Positions 9,967 through 18,653 are shown, counted from the first letter of the stretch. The stretch is 42,428 nucleotides of DNA from Rhodocyclaceae bacterium UBA2346 (GCA_002344625.1 DDUE01000087.1:1-42428), one strand, 5' to 3'. Notes: a model not told the origin generated them from the sequence alone. Translations and numbers: made by a program.

Positions 9967-10683
9967 ATGACGTATACGTTCCGTCGGCTGATGCTGGCCT
10001 TGGGGGTTTGTGTCGCTTTTTCGTCTCATGCCCTTGGTGCTTCGCCCGCCGCGACGCCGCTGGTCGACAAGCTCGCCCGCGTCGCGCCCAAGCTCGATCG
10101 CAAGGTGCTCGCCAAGGCGGTGTCCGCGATGGAATGTGCAACCAGCAGCGGCATGTCGCCGGCGCAACGCCTGGCGGTGATCGATTTTTCGCTGCCCTCG
10201 TCGGTGCCGCGACTCTGGATCTTCGATCTCAAGCGCCGCAAGCTGGTGCTGGAAGACCTGGTTGCGCATGGCCAGAATTCGGGCGAAGACCAGGCCACCA
10301 GCTTTTCGAACGTCATCGGCAGCAACCAGTCCAGCATCGGGTTGTTTCGCACCAGCGAGAGTTACATCGGGCGGCACGGCTACTCGCTGCGCATGGACGG
10401 GCTCGAGCCGGGCGTGAATGACAATGCCCGCGATCGCGCCATCGTGATCCACGCGGCGGACTACGTGGATCCGTCGTGGATCGATCGCCAGGGGCGCATC
10501 GGCCGCAGCCAGGGTTGCCCGGCGGTGCGGCCGCAGGTGGCGCAGAAGGTGGTGGATAGCCTCAAGGGCGGGCAGTTCATGTTCTCGTACTACCCCGATC
10601 CGCGCTGGCTCGCGTCGTCGCCCTATCTGAAGTGCGAGCCGCGCCGCGTCGCGGCGATCATCGCGCCGCGACGCGGTTCCTAG
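9967..10683 (+). CDS. Murein L,D-transpeptidase catalytic-domain family protein (YkuD_2-like)
   Basis: This is a 238-residue exported protein of the YkuD_2 type, predicted to act on peptidoglycan or a related substrate in the periplasm. A signal peptide covers residues 1-24 (cleavage near SHALG). The catalytic core is IVIHAADYVDPSWI followed by GRIGRSQGCPAVRP, with the nucleophile at about Cys184. The ATG is preceded by GGGGA at suitable spacing (CAGGGGAGATCATAGCGC). It is divergent from the YcbB gene and convergent with the transglycosylase gene 25 bp downstream. The family's exact reaction is less established than that of YcbB. Confidence 0.9.
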   Translation: MTYTFRRLMLALGVCVAFSSHALGASPAATPLVDKLARVAPKLDRKVLAKAVSAMECATSSGMSPAQRLAVIDFSLPSSVPRLWIFDLKRRKLVLEDLVAHGQNSGEDQATSFSNVIGSNQSSIGLFRTSESYIGRHGYSLRMDGLEPGVNDNARDRAIVIHAADYVDPSWIDRQGRIGRSQGCPAVRPQVAQKVVDSLKGGQFMFSYYPDPRWLASSPYLKCEPRRVAAIIAPRRGS

Positions 10684-10708
10684 CGCGCACTGCCGCGGGG
10701 CGCGGGTT

Positions 10709-12031
10709 TCAGCGGGACGTCTTGCGCAGGAAGGTCAGCAGCTTCATGCCGGCGCGTCCGTCAACCGCCAGGCCGGCCTGCCTCTGGACGTCTTCGATCG
10801 CGGCGCGCGAGGCGCTGCCGATGATTCCGTCGGCTTCGCCGATCTCGTAACCCAGGGCGAGCAGGTGGCGCTGTACTTCGCGTCGTTCCGAACGCCCCAG
10901 TCCCGGATCGTCGGTGGGCCAGGCGGTCACGAAGCGGCCGCCGCCGCGCAGGCGATCCGAGAGATGCGCGATCGCCAGGGCGTAGCTTTCCGCTGCGTTG
11001 TAGGCATAGATCGCGTCGAAGTTCCTGAACACCAGAAACGCCGGTCCGCCCGGTCCGGCCGGTAGCAGCAGGCCCGCCTGTGCTGGGCCGGCGAGCGGTT
11101 GACCGTCCGCCCGGACGATGCCGCGCTTGATCCACTCCGCCAGCGGGCGCTTGTTTTTCCTGCCCGCGCCGCTGCTGTCGAATCCCGCCGGCAGGACGAC
11201 TTCGAAGCCCCACGGCTCGTCGCTGCGCCAGCCGGCGAGCTTCAGATAGTTGGCCGTGGACGCGAGCGCATCCGGGATGTTGCCGATCAGGTCGCGGCGG
11301 CCGTCGCCGTCGAAGTCGACGGCGACCCGCATGAAGGTCGACGGCATGAACTGGGTATGGCCGAACGCGCCGGCCCATGAGCCGACCAGGGATTCGGGTG
11401 CGACGTGGCCTTCGTCGAGGATCTTGAGCGTGGTCATGAATTCGCTGCGAAAGAAGGCTTGCCGCCGACCGAAACATGACAGGGTCGCCAGCGAAGTGAC
11501 GAGCGGGCGTTTGCCGAAAGTCTGGCCGTAGTTGCTTTCCACGCCCCACACCGCGACGACCGTGTACGGGGCGACGCCGAATCGTGCCTCCACCGCCTGC
11601 AAGGTGGTTCGCCATTGCTCGAGGCGGTCGTGGCCGTCCGCGATGCGTTCGTCGTCGACCAGTCCTGCAAGATAGTCCCAGATCGGGGTCTTGAATTCGG
11701 GCTGATGGTCGAGCAGCGGCAGGATCGTCATGTCCGGCGCGACCCCTTGTGTGAATCGATCGAAACTCGTCGTCGGCACACCCTTGCCGGGCGCGCCGCT
11801 GCGTAGCTCGCGCATGCATGCGGCGAACTCGGCGTCGTTGGCCGAGGCGGGCGGCAAGGCTAGCGTCAGCAGCAGCGTCGCGGCGCATGCGCCCACTTGT
11901 CGTCCCGCAGTTGTGTGGGTACGCGTTGGCGTCGTGGCAGTGTTGGGTGACGACGGGCGAGCGCCCGCGCCCGGAGCACCGAGCGCGCCCCGGCGGTTAA
12001 AAAATTCCATAGCTGAATCAGTGAGTTTCAT
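10709..12031 (-). CDS. MltB-like lytic murein transglycosylase with C-terminal peptidoglycan-binding domain
   Basis: The enzyme cleaves the glycan strand of peptidoglycan to form 1,6-anhydro ends. The 440-residue protein has an SLT_2 catalytic domain with the glutamate in VWGVESNYG (Glu155), then GSWAGAFGHTQFMPSTF and a DFDGDGRRD loop. A C-terminal peptidoglycan-binding domain (about 375-435) contains ALGYEIGEADGIIGSASR. The export signal (ACAATLLLTLALPPASA) only starts near residue 48, so the true start may lie downstream of the ATG at 12031; the next in-frame ATG is at 12010. Neither has a good ribosome-binding site. Confidence 0.9.
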   Translation of the reverse strand: MKLTDSAMEFFNRRGALGAPGAGARPSSPNTATTPTRTHTTAGRQVGACAATLLLTLALPPASANDAEFAACMRELRSGAPGKGVPTTSFDRFTQGVAPDMTILPLLDHQPEFKTPIWDYLAGLVDDERIADGHDRLEQWRTTLQAVEARFGVAPYTVVAVWGVESNYGQTFGKRPLVTSLATLSCFGRRQAFFRSEFMTTLKILDEGHVAPESLVGSWAGAFGHTQFMPSTFMRVAVDFDGDGRRDLIGNIPDALASTANYLKLAGWRSDEPWGFEVVLPAGFDSSGAGRKNKRPLAEWIKRGIVRADGQPLAGPAQAGLLLPAGPGGPAFLVFRNFDAIYAYNAAESYALAIAHLSDRLRGGGRFVTAWPTDDPGLGRSERREVQRHLLALGYEIGEADGIIGSASRAAIEDVQRQAGLAVDGRAGMKLLTFLRKTSR

Positions 12032-12144
12032 TGGCTTAGACCAGGATGTGCATGAATGATGGAAAGGTGAAATTTTGAGTCTCTGACACCAAAAACCGGC
12101 TTTCTAAATAGAATCGGGACACTTCCCAAGCCGAGTGAGGCACC

Positions 12145-12894
12145 GTGGCCATGATCGAAGTAACGTTGGCGGATCAGTCCAAGTCCGGACGCGACACCAT
12201 AAGTGCTCGTGGTGATTCATCGCAAGCCTCGGCGGATTTTAGTGGATTGGGTTCGGGCCTTGCCAAGAGCCGTAGCGCGTCGGCGCCGGCCGAAAGCGTC
12301 GCGAAGGAGTACTGCAGCACCAAGGAGGCGGCACATCGGCTCGGGCTTTCGCTGGGTACGGTTCAGCAAATGGTCGAAAGCGGGGTGCTCGAAGGCTGGA
12401 AGACCGCCGGCGGCCACCGGCGCATTCGCGTCGCCTCGGTTGACCGCTTCGTGGTCAATTCGGTGACCGGGCCCGCCACCGGCATGCGGCGCTCGGGCGG
12501 CGCGCTGTCGGTGATCGTCGTCGAAGACGACGAGGGGGCGCTGGCGCGCTACCGTGATGCCTTTGCCGCGTGGAGGCTCCCGGTCGATTTGCGCGTGTTC
12601 GCGAGCGGATTCGATGTATTGCTCGAAATCGGGCACAATCCCCCCGACCTTCTGATCGCCGACCTGAACATGTCGGGCATGGATGGCGTCGAGATGATCC
12701 GCCGGATTCGCGAAAGCCGCGTTGCCAACGAAACGGATATCGTTGCAGTTTCGGCGATGTCGGAAGACGAGGTCGAGGACAGAGGGGGACTGCCCGGCGA
12801 TGTGACCTGCTATGCCAAGCCGCTTCCGGGCGGTGAGTTGCGCGGCTACATGCAGGCCCTGATTGCACGCAAGACCCGGTTGCGACTGCTCTGA
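12145..12894 (+). CDS. Response regulator: N-terminal MerR/excisionase-type HTH plus C-terminal receiver
   Basis: This 249-residue protein joins a DNA-binding HTH (about 57-105, with KEAAHRLGLSLGTVQQMVESG) to a receiver domain (about 121-245). The receiver has the acidic pocket VVEDDE (127-129), the phospho-acceptor Asp173 in LLIADLNMSGMDG, Ser203, and Lys225 in CYAKPLP, so it should be phosphorylatable. The order HTH then receiver is the reverse of the usual one. The first 50 residues are Ser/Ala-rich and probably disordered. A GTG at 12145 and an ATG at 12151 share the same GTGAGG ribosome-binding site. An Hpt gene follows, so the two may form a phosphorelay. Confidence 0.85.
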   Translation: MAMIEVTLADQSKSGRDTISARGDSSQASADFSGLGSGLAKSRSASAPAESVAKEYCSTKEAAHRLGLSLGTVQQMVESGVLEGWKTAGGHRRIRVASVDRFVVNSVTGPATGMRRSGGALSVIVVEDDEGALARYRDAFAAWRLPVDLRVFASGFDVLLEIGHNPPDLLIADLNMSGMDGVEMIRRIRESRVANETDIVAVSAMSEDEVEDRGGLPGDVTCYAKPLPGGELRGYMQALIARKTRLRLL

Positions 12895-13010
12895 CGTCCT
12901 TCCCGTGCGAGCCGGATTCGGGGCCGACCGCTCGAGGCCCGGCCACGCAATCCGCGCTGGCACGCCGGTCGATCGACCGGGGCTGCGTCCGCAAGAGTCC
13001 ACGAGAGCGT

Positions 13011-13364
13011 ATGACGCATTACCTTCTGAACGTCCCGTTGCTGCAGGAGTTGCGCGCAATGCTTGGTGACGAGCTTGGCGACGTCACCGGGTTGTTCATC
13101 GAGCAACTCGGCGGCCAGATTGGCGATATCGTTGCCTGCCATGGGCGGGGTGATCTGCCGAATCTGTCGGCGCTCGCGCATGGGTTGAAGGGGAGTGCCG
13201 CAAACATGGGCGCGGTGGCGCTTTCGCAGTCGGCCGGGTCAATCGAGAAGCAGGCCCTCGTGGCAGACAGCGCCGCACTGGCGCCGCTCGTGGCGGCTTT
13301 GCCGGCACTCGCTGCCCAGACCATCGCCGAACTGCGTGGTTCGGGGTTCGCCCCGGTGGCGTAA
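13011..13364 (+). CDS. Stand-alone Hpt (histidine phosphotransfer) domain protein
   Basis: This 117-residue cytoplasmic helical protein carries the Hpt signature AHGLKGSAANMGA, with phospho-accepting His57. Hpt proteins relay phosphate from a hybrid kinase to a response regulator. It lies 116 bp downstream of the HTH-receiver gene on the same strand, so that regulator is the likely partner. No kinase is present in the window, so the donor must be encoded elsewhere. Confidence 0.87.
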   Translation: MTHYLLNVPLLQELRAMLGDELGDVTGLFIEQLGGQIGDIVACHGRGDLPNLSALAHGLKGSAANMGAVALSQSAGSIEKQALVADSAALAPLVAALPALAAQTIAELRGSGFAPVA

Positions 13365-13379
13365 TGGTACTCGGTGGTC

Positions 13380-13408
13380 TTCCATATTGGCGTGTGCGTG
13401 ACTATAAT
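13380..13408 (+). promoter_or_regulatory. Promoter of the truncated tRNA-Ala
   Basis: A perfect TATAAT at 13403-13408 lies 17 bp after a weak -35, TTCCAT (13380-13385). The tRNA begins 10 nt downstream. It is probably still active and now transcribes into the mobile DNA. Confidence 0.6.
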
Positions 13409-13417
13409 GCGCGCTTC

Positions 13418-13803
<386 letters not shown>

Positions 13804-14106
13804 ATGCGGCCGTTGCTCACAGTCGATGAGCTAGCATCGTATATTCATAAATCCGTCGCGAGTATCCGCAGCGACGTCACGCGCAATCCTGCTTCACTGC
13901 CGCCGATCTGTCGGCTGCCAGGAACAAAGCGGCTCCTTTGGCGCATTGAGGATGTGGAGAGCTGGCTTGCCCTGCACGTCCGTGGTGAAGCCGCCTCCAT
14001 CGCAGTTCCACCAGCCACCGATACCGCAAAACCGAAACGCGGGCGGCCAACCAAGGCCGAGCAGGTAGCACGGCAGCGCCAGGCCGCAGCTTCCGCAGGG
14101 GCTTGA
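13804..14106 (+). CDS. AlpA/excisionase-like HTH protein upstream of repA
   Basis: This 100-residue DNA-binding protein begins MRPLLTVDELASYIHKSVASIRSDV, an HTH of the AlpA/excisionase type, and LLWRIEDVESWL completes the fold. The C-terminal tail holds KPKRGRPTKAE, an AT-hook-like basic patch. A strong ribosome-binding site (GGAGAGG, 8 nt before the ATG) supports the start. It ends 3 bp before repA, so it is probably co-transcribed and may regulate replication or copy number. It is probably not an excisionase for this element, because no tyrosine integrase is adjacent. Confidence 0.75.
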   Translation: MRPLLTVDELASYIHKSVASIRSDVTRNPASLPPICRLPGTKRLLWRIEDVESWLALHVRGEAASIAVPPATDTAKPKRGRPTKAEQVARQRQAAASAGA

Positions 14107-14109
14107 GCG

Positions 14110-15459
14110 ATGGAAGCACTTGCACCATGCGCTCAGGCACGACCTGAGATCGAGAAGCAAGAGGCGTCCCTACGGTTTGACGAATCAGCTCACCGATCCG
14201 CTACACCATTCGATGAGGCCGCCTATCGTGACGAGCTAATCGTCGTCGGCCTATCACCCGAGGACGCCACCAACGTGGCGGCCAAGACGGCCAATGCCCG
14301 CCGCGATGCGCTAAATGAAGGTACGTACCGCGCCAAGCTAATTGAATCTGGCATCGGCCAAGATGAGGCGAGCATGATCGCGGCGGCAGCACGGCGCTTT
14401 CACGGCGCGCCAGAGGCTACCGCACCCAAGCACCCCAGGCCAAACAGCGGCAGCTTCGTGTCCATCGGGGCCGCCATCGGCGCGAGCATGCCGCCGGCAG
14501 TGAAGCAGGCCGCCAAGCGCGTTGAGCAGGCCCAGGAAGAGGTCGTGCAGGCCAAGAAGGCACACGCGCCGCGTGCCGCCGTGCTGACGGCCCAAGAACA
14601 CAAGCTGATGAACATGGCGACCGACATTGCCATGACACCGCCGAGCGGCGAGGACATGGCTTTTACCCATGCTGTGTTTTGTCAAGTCGGTTTGCCCCGC
14701 ACGAAGGTCGAGGGCCGCGAGTTCATGCGCCAGTCCGGTGCGGCCTGGGTGAATGTGCAGGCCGGCTATCTGGACGAGGGCAAGGGGCCAGTGCAACAGC
14801 CTATCCCCTATGGCGTGATGCCGCGCCTTGCCCTGGCCTGGGTTTCAACCTACGCCGTGCGCCACGGAGCGCGGGAAATCCCCATCGGTGACAGTGCGGC
14901 CGAGTTCCTACGCCTGATGCTCGGGGCCGATACCGTCAGTCAGGGCGCGCGCTATACGACCTTGCGCAAGCAGATGCATGCTTTGGCCGCGTGCCGTTTA
15001 CAGCTCGGTTTCCGGGGCCGCACGTTCAACGGCCAGCCCGTCGAGCAGTTCGACGCCTGGGTGTCCAACCGCGACAGTAGCCAGCGCCCGCTATGGCCGG
15101 GCGTGATGACGCTTTCCGGCCACTATTTCAACGAGCTGCGGGATAGCGCCGTGCCGCTGGATAACCGCGCCCTACACGCGCTGAAAGGCTCCGCGCTGGC
15201 CCTGGACGTGTATGCGTGGCTGGCCCATCGCCTGCACCGTATCGAGGGCAAGGGCGTTGTGCTGCATTGGAAGTCGCTGCGCGAGCAGTTCGCCCAAGAA
15301 TACAAGGGCAAAGACCCCGACAAGGATTTCAAGAAGGAGTTTTTGCCGGTGCTGCGCAGGGTGCAGGCCGTCTATCCGAGCGCGAACGTCAAGCAGGTGA
15401 CGGGCGGGCTTCTGTTGCTTGGCTCGCCGCCGCCGATTCCCAAGAAGCTCACGAAGTAG
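14110..15459 (+). CDS. repA: Plasmid replication initiator, RepA_C family
   Basis: This 449-residue protein resembles theta-type plasmid initiators of the RepA_C family, which bind iterons at oriV and recruit host replication proteins. The recognisable core runs from about residue 160 to the end: IPYGVMPRLALAWVSTYAV, AARFLRLMLGA-like AEFLRLMLGADTVSQGARYT, VMTLSGHYFNEL, and the winged-helix end SALALDVYAWLAHRLHRI. The N-terminal 140 residues are Ala/Lys-rich and less conserved. AGGGG precedes the ATG by about 8 nt. Iteron-like repeats and DnaA boxes follow directly downstream, as expected for its cognate origin. The gene looks intact. Confidence 0.88.
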   Translation: MEALAPCAQARPEIEKQEASLRFDESAHRSATPFDEAAYRDELIVVGLSPEDATNVAAKTANARRDALNEGTYRAKLIESGIGQDEASMIAAAARRFHGAPEATAPKHPRPNSGSFVSIGAAIGASMPPAVKQAAKRVEQAQEEVVQAKKAHAPRAAVLTAQEHKLMNMATDIAMTPPSGEDMAFTHAVFCQVGLPRTKVEGREFMRQSGAAWVNVQAGYLDEGKGPVQQPIPYGVMPRLALAWVSTYAVRHGAREIPIGDSAAEFLRLMLGADTVSQGARYTTLRKQMHALAACRLQLGFRGRTFNGQPVEQFDAWVSNRDSSQRPLWPGVMTLSGHYFNELRDSAVPLDNRALHALKGSALALDVYAWLAHRLHRIEGKGVVLHWKSLREQFAQEYKGKDPDKDFKKEFLPVLRRVQAVYPSANVKQVTGGLLLLGSPPPIPKKLTK

Positions 15460-15635
15460 GCTCACCCTGGCGATGCCAGGGCCGGGCTATCGTGCTGCGC
15501 ATCGAGCCGGCCGGCGCTGCCGATAGTCTCGCCCCTACGGGCTTCCATCCCTTTTGTTCCGCCGTCCCGGCGGCCGTGGTGACACCGCATCAAGCTGGCC
15601 AGCTCGGCCGCGTCACCATCACCAGCCTGAACGCG

Positions 15636-15865
15636 CGATAAATCACCCCCCCCCTTGCCCCCGAGCGAGCGGGGTTCAGATGGCGACAGATCGACACAAC
15701 CAGGCGCGCACTTTGTCACCATCCCAAACGGTGGAAAAACCCTGTGGATAGTGCAACTTATCCACGATAAATCGCACCCCCCTAGTGCGATAAACCGCCC
15801 CCCCCAAGGCCACTTATCCACGATAGATCGCACCCCCCCGGCGCGATAAATTCCACCCCCCCAAA
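15636..15865 (+). repeat. Iteron-like direct repeats of the origin
   Basis: The repeats share CGATA(A/G)A followed by a short variable step and a run of six to eight C. The two best copies (about 15755-15783 and 15811-15839) are nearly identical and each is fused to a TTATCCACG box. The others are more diverged. All are on the same strand. Confidence 0.7.
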
Positions 15866-16070
15866 ACCGGTACGGTTCTGCCTTTAAAGAATCTCCTATA
15901 AATTTTTGCTGGTAGTTGGAGCGGCCCGCGCGGTGGATAACTCAACCGGCGAGCAGCCACCCGACCAAGCCGGACTGACAGCAGCCCCTCCATGAACGCA
16001 CTCGCCCCACAACGCTTGCTGACGATCGCTCCAACGTGGCCAATCAGAGCGTTGCAATGTGATGCAGTGC

Positions 16071-16099
16071 TTTTCATACGGAGGCGGGCACGGTACAAT
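16071..16099 (+). promoter_or_regulatory. Promoter of the complete tRNA-Ala
   Basis: TTTTCA (16071-16076), a 17-bp spacer and TACAAT (16094-16099) lie 11 nt upstream of the tRNA 5' end. Confidence 0.6.
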
Positions 16100-16110
16100 G
16101 CTCAGCTGTT

Positions 16111-16186
16111 GGGGGCATAGCTCAGCTGGGAGAGCGTCTGGTTCGCAATCAGAAGGTCGGGAGTTCGATCCTCCCTGTCTCCACCA
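16111..16186 (+). tRNA. tRNA-Ala(CGC), complete with encoded CCA
   Basis: This is a full 76-nt cloverleaf. Acceptor GGGGGCA/TGTCTCC includes the G3-U70 wobble pair that marks alanine tRNAs. D arm is GCTC/GAGC, anticodon stem TCTGG/TCAGA, loop TTCGCAA (anticodon CGC, reading GCG), and T arm GGGAG TTCGATC CTCCC, with CCA encoded. It has the same anticodon as the truncated tRNA at 13418 but different stems, so it is not a displaced half of that gene. It lies between the plasmid origin and the serine-recombinase genes and has its own promoter and terminator. Confidence 0.95.
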
Positions 16187-16193
16187 CTCATCA

Positions 16194-16224
16194 AAGGCCA
16201 ACTTCTGCTGGGTTGGCCTTTTTC
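16194..16224 (+). terminator. Rho-independent terminator of tRNA-Ala
   Basis: Stem AAGGCCAAC (16194-16202) / GTTGGCCTT (16212-16220) is followed by a T run, 8 nt after the tRNA 3' end. Confidence 0.85.
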
Positions 16225-16375
16225 TTTGCAGAATCCCCAGTGTTCGCGGGGTTCCGGCGCGGGATGCTGTGGGTAGGGGTGTCCCGAACCACCCCGATTT
16301 CCGGCGTTTTCAGTTCAACCCCTGCTCACTTGCTCAAATATGCTGTGGCTAGGGTGCGCATCCCGTCCTTGCACG

Positions 16376-16840
16376 TCAAGGACTTACGCGCGGCATTTCG
16401 TTCGGCACCATGCCCACCGATGCAGCATCGAACCCGCCGAACAACACCTCCTGCTCGTCCCACGCCCACGGCAGTTCGTGGTTCTTCAGCCAGATCAGGC
16501 TGAGGGTGCGCGGCTGCTGCCCGGCGAGGATGGCCTGCACCACGGACGGCGCAAGCCGCGTGAGCCGCAGCAACTCGTTCACCGTGGTGGCGTGCAGACC
16601 TTCGCGTCGAGCGATTTCCGCGCCGCTTTCCACCGTGCCGTCGTCCAGCAGCCGCTGCCAATGAAACGCCCGCGCCAGCGCCGCCAAGATCGGCGCTTCG
16701 TATTGCGGTTCTTCGTCCACCACCACGCTACTGTTCGCGGGCAGCACCACCTTGCGAATGCCGCGTTTCAGAAACTTGATGGGGATGACCGTCGTCAGTT
16801 CCGACCCGCGCACCGGCGCGCCCGTCTGCTGGATGCTCAT
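16376..16840 (-). CDS. HTH protein encoded with the serine recombinase (ParB/KorB-like HTH)
   Basis: This 154-residue protein has a helix-turn-helix in the middle (ESGAEIARREGLHATTVNEL, about 84-103), followed by TRLAPSVVQAIL, as in ParB/KorB DNA-binding domains. No nuclease or ATPase motif is seen. Its ATG overlaps the recombinase stop by 4 bp, so it is made with the recombinase. Relatives next to such recombinases are often labelled resolvase-associated. A role as directionality or accessory DNA-binding factor is inference. A small perfect inverted repeat, GTCCTTG/CAAGGAC (16366-16384), lies across its 3' end. Confidence 0.7.
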   Translation of the reverse strand: MSIQQTGAPVRGSELTTVIPIKFLKRGIRKVVLPANSSVVVDEEPQYEAPILAALARAFHWQRLLDDGTVESGAEIARREGLHATTVNELLRLTRLAPSVVQAILAGQQPRTLSLIWLKNHELPWAWDEQEVLFGGFDAASVGMVPNEMPRVSP

Positions 16841-18195
16841 GCCGCTTCCTCCAGTTCCCGCAGTTCCGCCCCAATGCTGCCGGGTTTCAGTTCGCGCGCC
16901 AGTTCCGCCCAGCCCACGTCATGCCAGACGATGGACACCGCTTCAGCGCCGACGACCACCTTGCGGATCAGCAGTTGCGCGATGCGTCGTTGCTCTGCCG
17001 GATACAGCGCCTGCCACACTGCGCCGAGGTTGCGCAGCAGGGCCAGTACGACTTCGGGTTCATCGAGCTTCTCGCCCGATGTCCGCACCGAATCCCAGAC
17101 GGCCTGCACCATCTCCGGCGTCTTGAGCGCAGCGTGGATTTGCGCCAGCACCACGTCATCCAGTTGCCCCGCAGGAATCAGCCCGAGGGCGTGACGCTCG
17201 CCGAAGGCCTGCGTGCGCCGTGGCACGTAGTAGGCGTAATGCCTGCCGTCCGGCTTCCGCGTGAACGTGGTGTGCAGCTTCTCACCCTGATCCGTTTCGA
17301 CCAGTCCCGTCAGCAGAAACTCCGGCCCATTCCGATGTCGCGTGGCCGTTCCGTGGGCACGCTGGTTGTCCGCGAACACGGCCTGCACCGCGTTCCACAG
17401 TTCCGGTGCAATCAGGGCTTCGTGCTGACCCGGATACACCTTGCCCTTGTTCTTGTGCGCGATCTCGCCCCGATACATCGGATTGTTGAGCAGCTTGACC
17501 AGCGCGTTGCGGGTGAAAGCACAACCCTTGCGGCTGGTGATGCCTTCGCGCCGCAGCCAACGCACCACTTCCGTGGTGGAACGCAGTTCGGCAAACTTCT
17601 CGAAGATGCACCGGACGGTTTTGGCTTCGTCAGGTTCAATCCGCAGCTGCCGGTTTTCGACGCGGTAGCCCAAAGGCACGACGCCACCCATCCACAGGCC
17701 CTTGGCCTTCGACGCCGCGAACTTGTCGCGGATGCGTTCGCCCGTAACTTCGCGCTCGAATTGCGCGAAGGACAGCAGAATGTTCAGCGTCAATCGCCCC
17801 ATCGAAGTGGTGGTGTTGAACTGCTGCGTGACCGACACGAACGAAACGCCGTGGCGGTCGAACACGTCCACCATCCGCGCGAAGTCGGCGAGACTGCGTG
17901 ATAGACGGTCGATCTTGTAGACCACGACCACATCGACGCGCCCGGCCTCGATGTCCGCCAGTAATCGCCGCAATGCCGGACGTTCCATATTGCCGCCGGA
18001 GTAGCCGCCGTCCTCGTAGCCGTCGCCGACCGCGATCCAGCCTTCATTGCGCTGGCTGACGATGAAAGCGTGGCCTGCATCGCGCTGTGCGTCGATGGAG
18101 TTGAATTCCTGATCGAGCCGTTCGTCCGAGGACACGCGGCAATAGACGGCGCAGCGTTTGGGTGCAATCAGTGGCGTTGTGGCTTGCTTCCTCAT
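16837..18195 (-). CDS. Large serine recombinase (site-specific integrase)
   Basis: This protein is probably the integrase/excisionase of the island. I chose the ATG at 18195, which overlaps the stop of the DUF2924 gene, giving 452 residues (MRKQATTPLI...). The resolvase domain has the catalytic serine in YCRVSSDE (Ser22), VVVYKIDRLSRSLADF, and SMGRLTLNILLSFAQFERE. The recombinase domain follows (LWMGGVVPLGYRV, MYRGEIAHKNKGKVYPGQH). The zinc ribbon usually present in large serine integrases has no cysteine pairs here: the matching stretch reads LLTGLVETDQGEKLHTTF. That is a feature of this DUF2924-associated subgroup as far as I recall, and need not mean inactivity. Confidence 0.92.
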   Translation of the reverse strand: MRKQATTPLIAPKRCAVYCRVSSDERLDQEFNSIDAQRDAGHAFIVSQRNEGWIAVGDGYEDGGYSGGNMERPALRRLLADIEAGRVDVVVVYKIDRLSRSLADFARMVDVFDRHGVSFVSVTQQFNTTTSMGRLTLNILLSFAQFEREVTGERIRDKFAASKAKGLWMGGVVPLGYRVENRQLRIEPDEAKTVRCIFEKFAELRSTTEVVRWLRREGITSRKGCAFTRNALVKLLNNPMYRGEIAHKNKGKVYPGQHEALIAPELWNAVQAVFADNQRAHGTATRHRNGPEFLLTGLVETDQGEKLHTTFTRKPDGRHYAYYVPRRTQAFGERHALGLIPAGQLDDVVLAQIHAALKTPEMVQAVWDSVRTSGEKLDEPEVVLALLRNLGAVWQALYPAEQRRIAQLLIRKVVVGAEAVSIVWHDVGWAELARELKPGSIGAELRELEEAA

Positions 18196-18653
18196 CGGCC
18201 ACCGCCTTCCAGCCCGAAGAACCTCGGCCCCGACCAGTTCGTTCCCGTGATGCTGCGCGCCACGCCGGACAGGCTCTTGAAGCGTTCGCCGTTCAAGAGG
18301 TAGAAGCCGTCCGGCGCGACCGTGACGCGGTATTCCTGCCCATCCCATTCGCGCACCAGTGTGGTGCCGGGCATCATCCGTTGGCCGAGACTGCGCTTGA
18401 CCTTGCGGTCAGGCGCGCGTCCGACCTTGATCCTGGAATGCTGCTCGCCCACGTCGGCAAGGTGATCCTTGATCTTCTGCGGCAGGCCGCCCAGCGCCAC
18501 TTCCTGCAAGCGGTGGGCGAGGCGCGCTTCGAGGGTGCGGCGCGTGACCTTCTGCGGGCGGCGTGGGAAATGCTCATCCCACAGCCGCCACAGCGTATCG
18601 AGCGGCATCGTCGGCAAGGCCGCAAGGCGCGCCGTGATGGTTGAGTTCGTCAT
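18192..18653 (-). CDS. DUF2924 family protein
   Basis: The 153-residue product starts MTNSTITARLAALPTMPLDTLWRLWDEHF and contains RRTLEARLAHRLQEVALGG and LVREWDGQEYRVTV, as in DUF2924 proteins found beside serine recombinases of this type. The ATG at 18653 has GGAAG 8 nt upstream and is better than the upstream in-frame ATG at 18683. The C-terminal part (DGFYLLNGERFKSLSGVARS) resembles a small DNA-associated fold. Biochemical role is unknown; gene coupling points to recombination. Confidence 0.85.
   Translation of the reverse strand: MTNSTITARLAALPTMPLDTLWRLWDEHFPRRPQKVTRRTLEARLAHRLQEVALGGLPQKIKDHLADVGEQHSRIKVGRAPDRKVKRSLGQRMMPGTTLVREWDGQEYRVTVAPDGFYLLNGERFKSLSGVARSITGTNWSGPRFFGLEGGGR

Larger units (their letters stand above)
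15460..16110. other. Candidate plasmid origin of replication (oriV)
   Basis: This gene-free 650 bp contains at least five copies of a unit close to CGATAAATCGCACCCCCC, starting near 15636, 15765, 15788, 15820 and 15844. Two DnaA-like boxes TTATCCACG lie at 15758 and 15814, and an inverted box TGTGGATAG at 15743. An AT-rich patch follows at about 15880-15907 (TTTAAAGAATCTCCTATAAA) and could be the melting element. Position right after repA fits an iteron-regulated theta origin. Confidence 0.75.
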
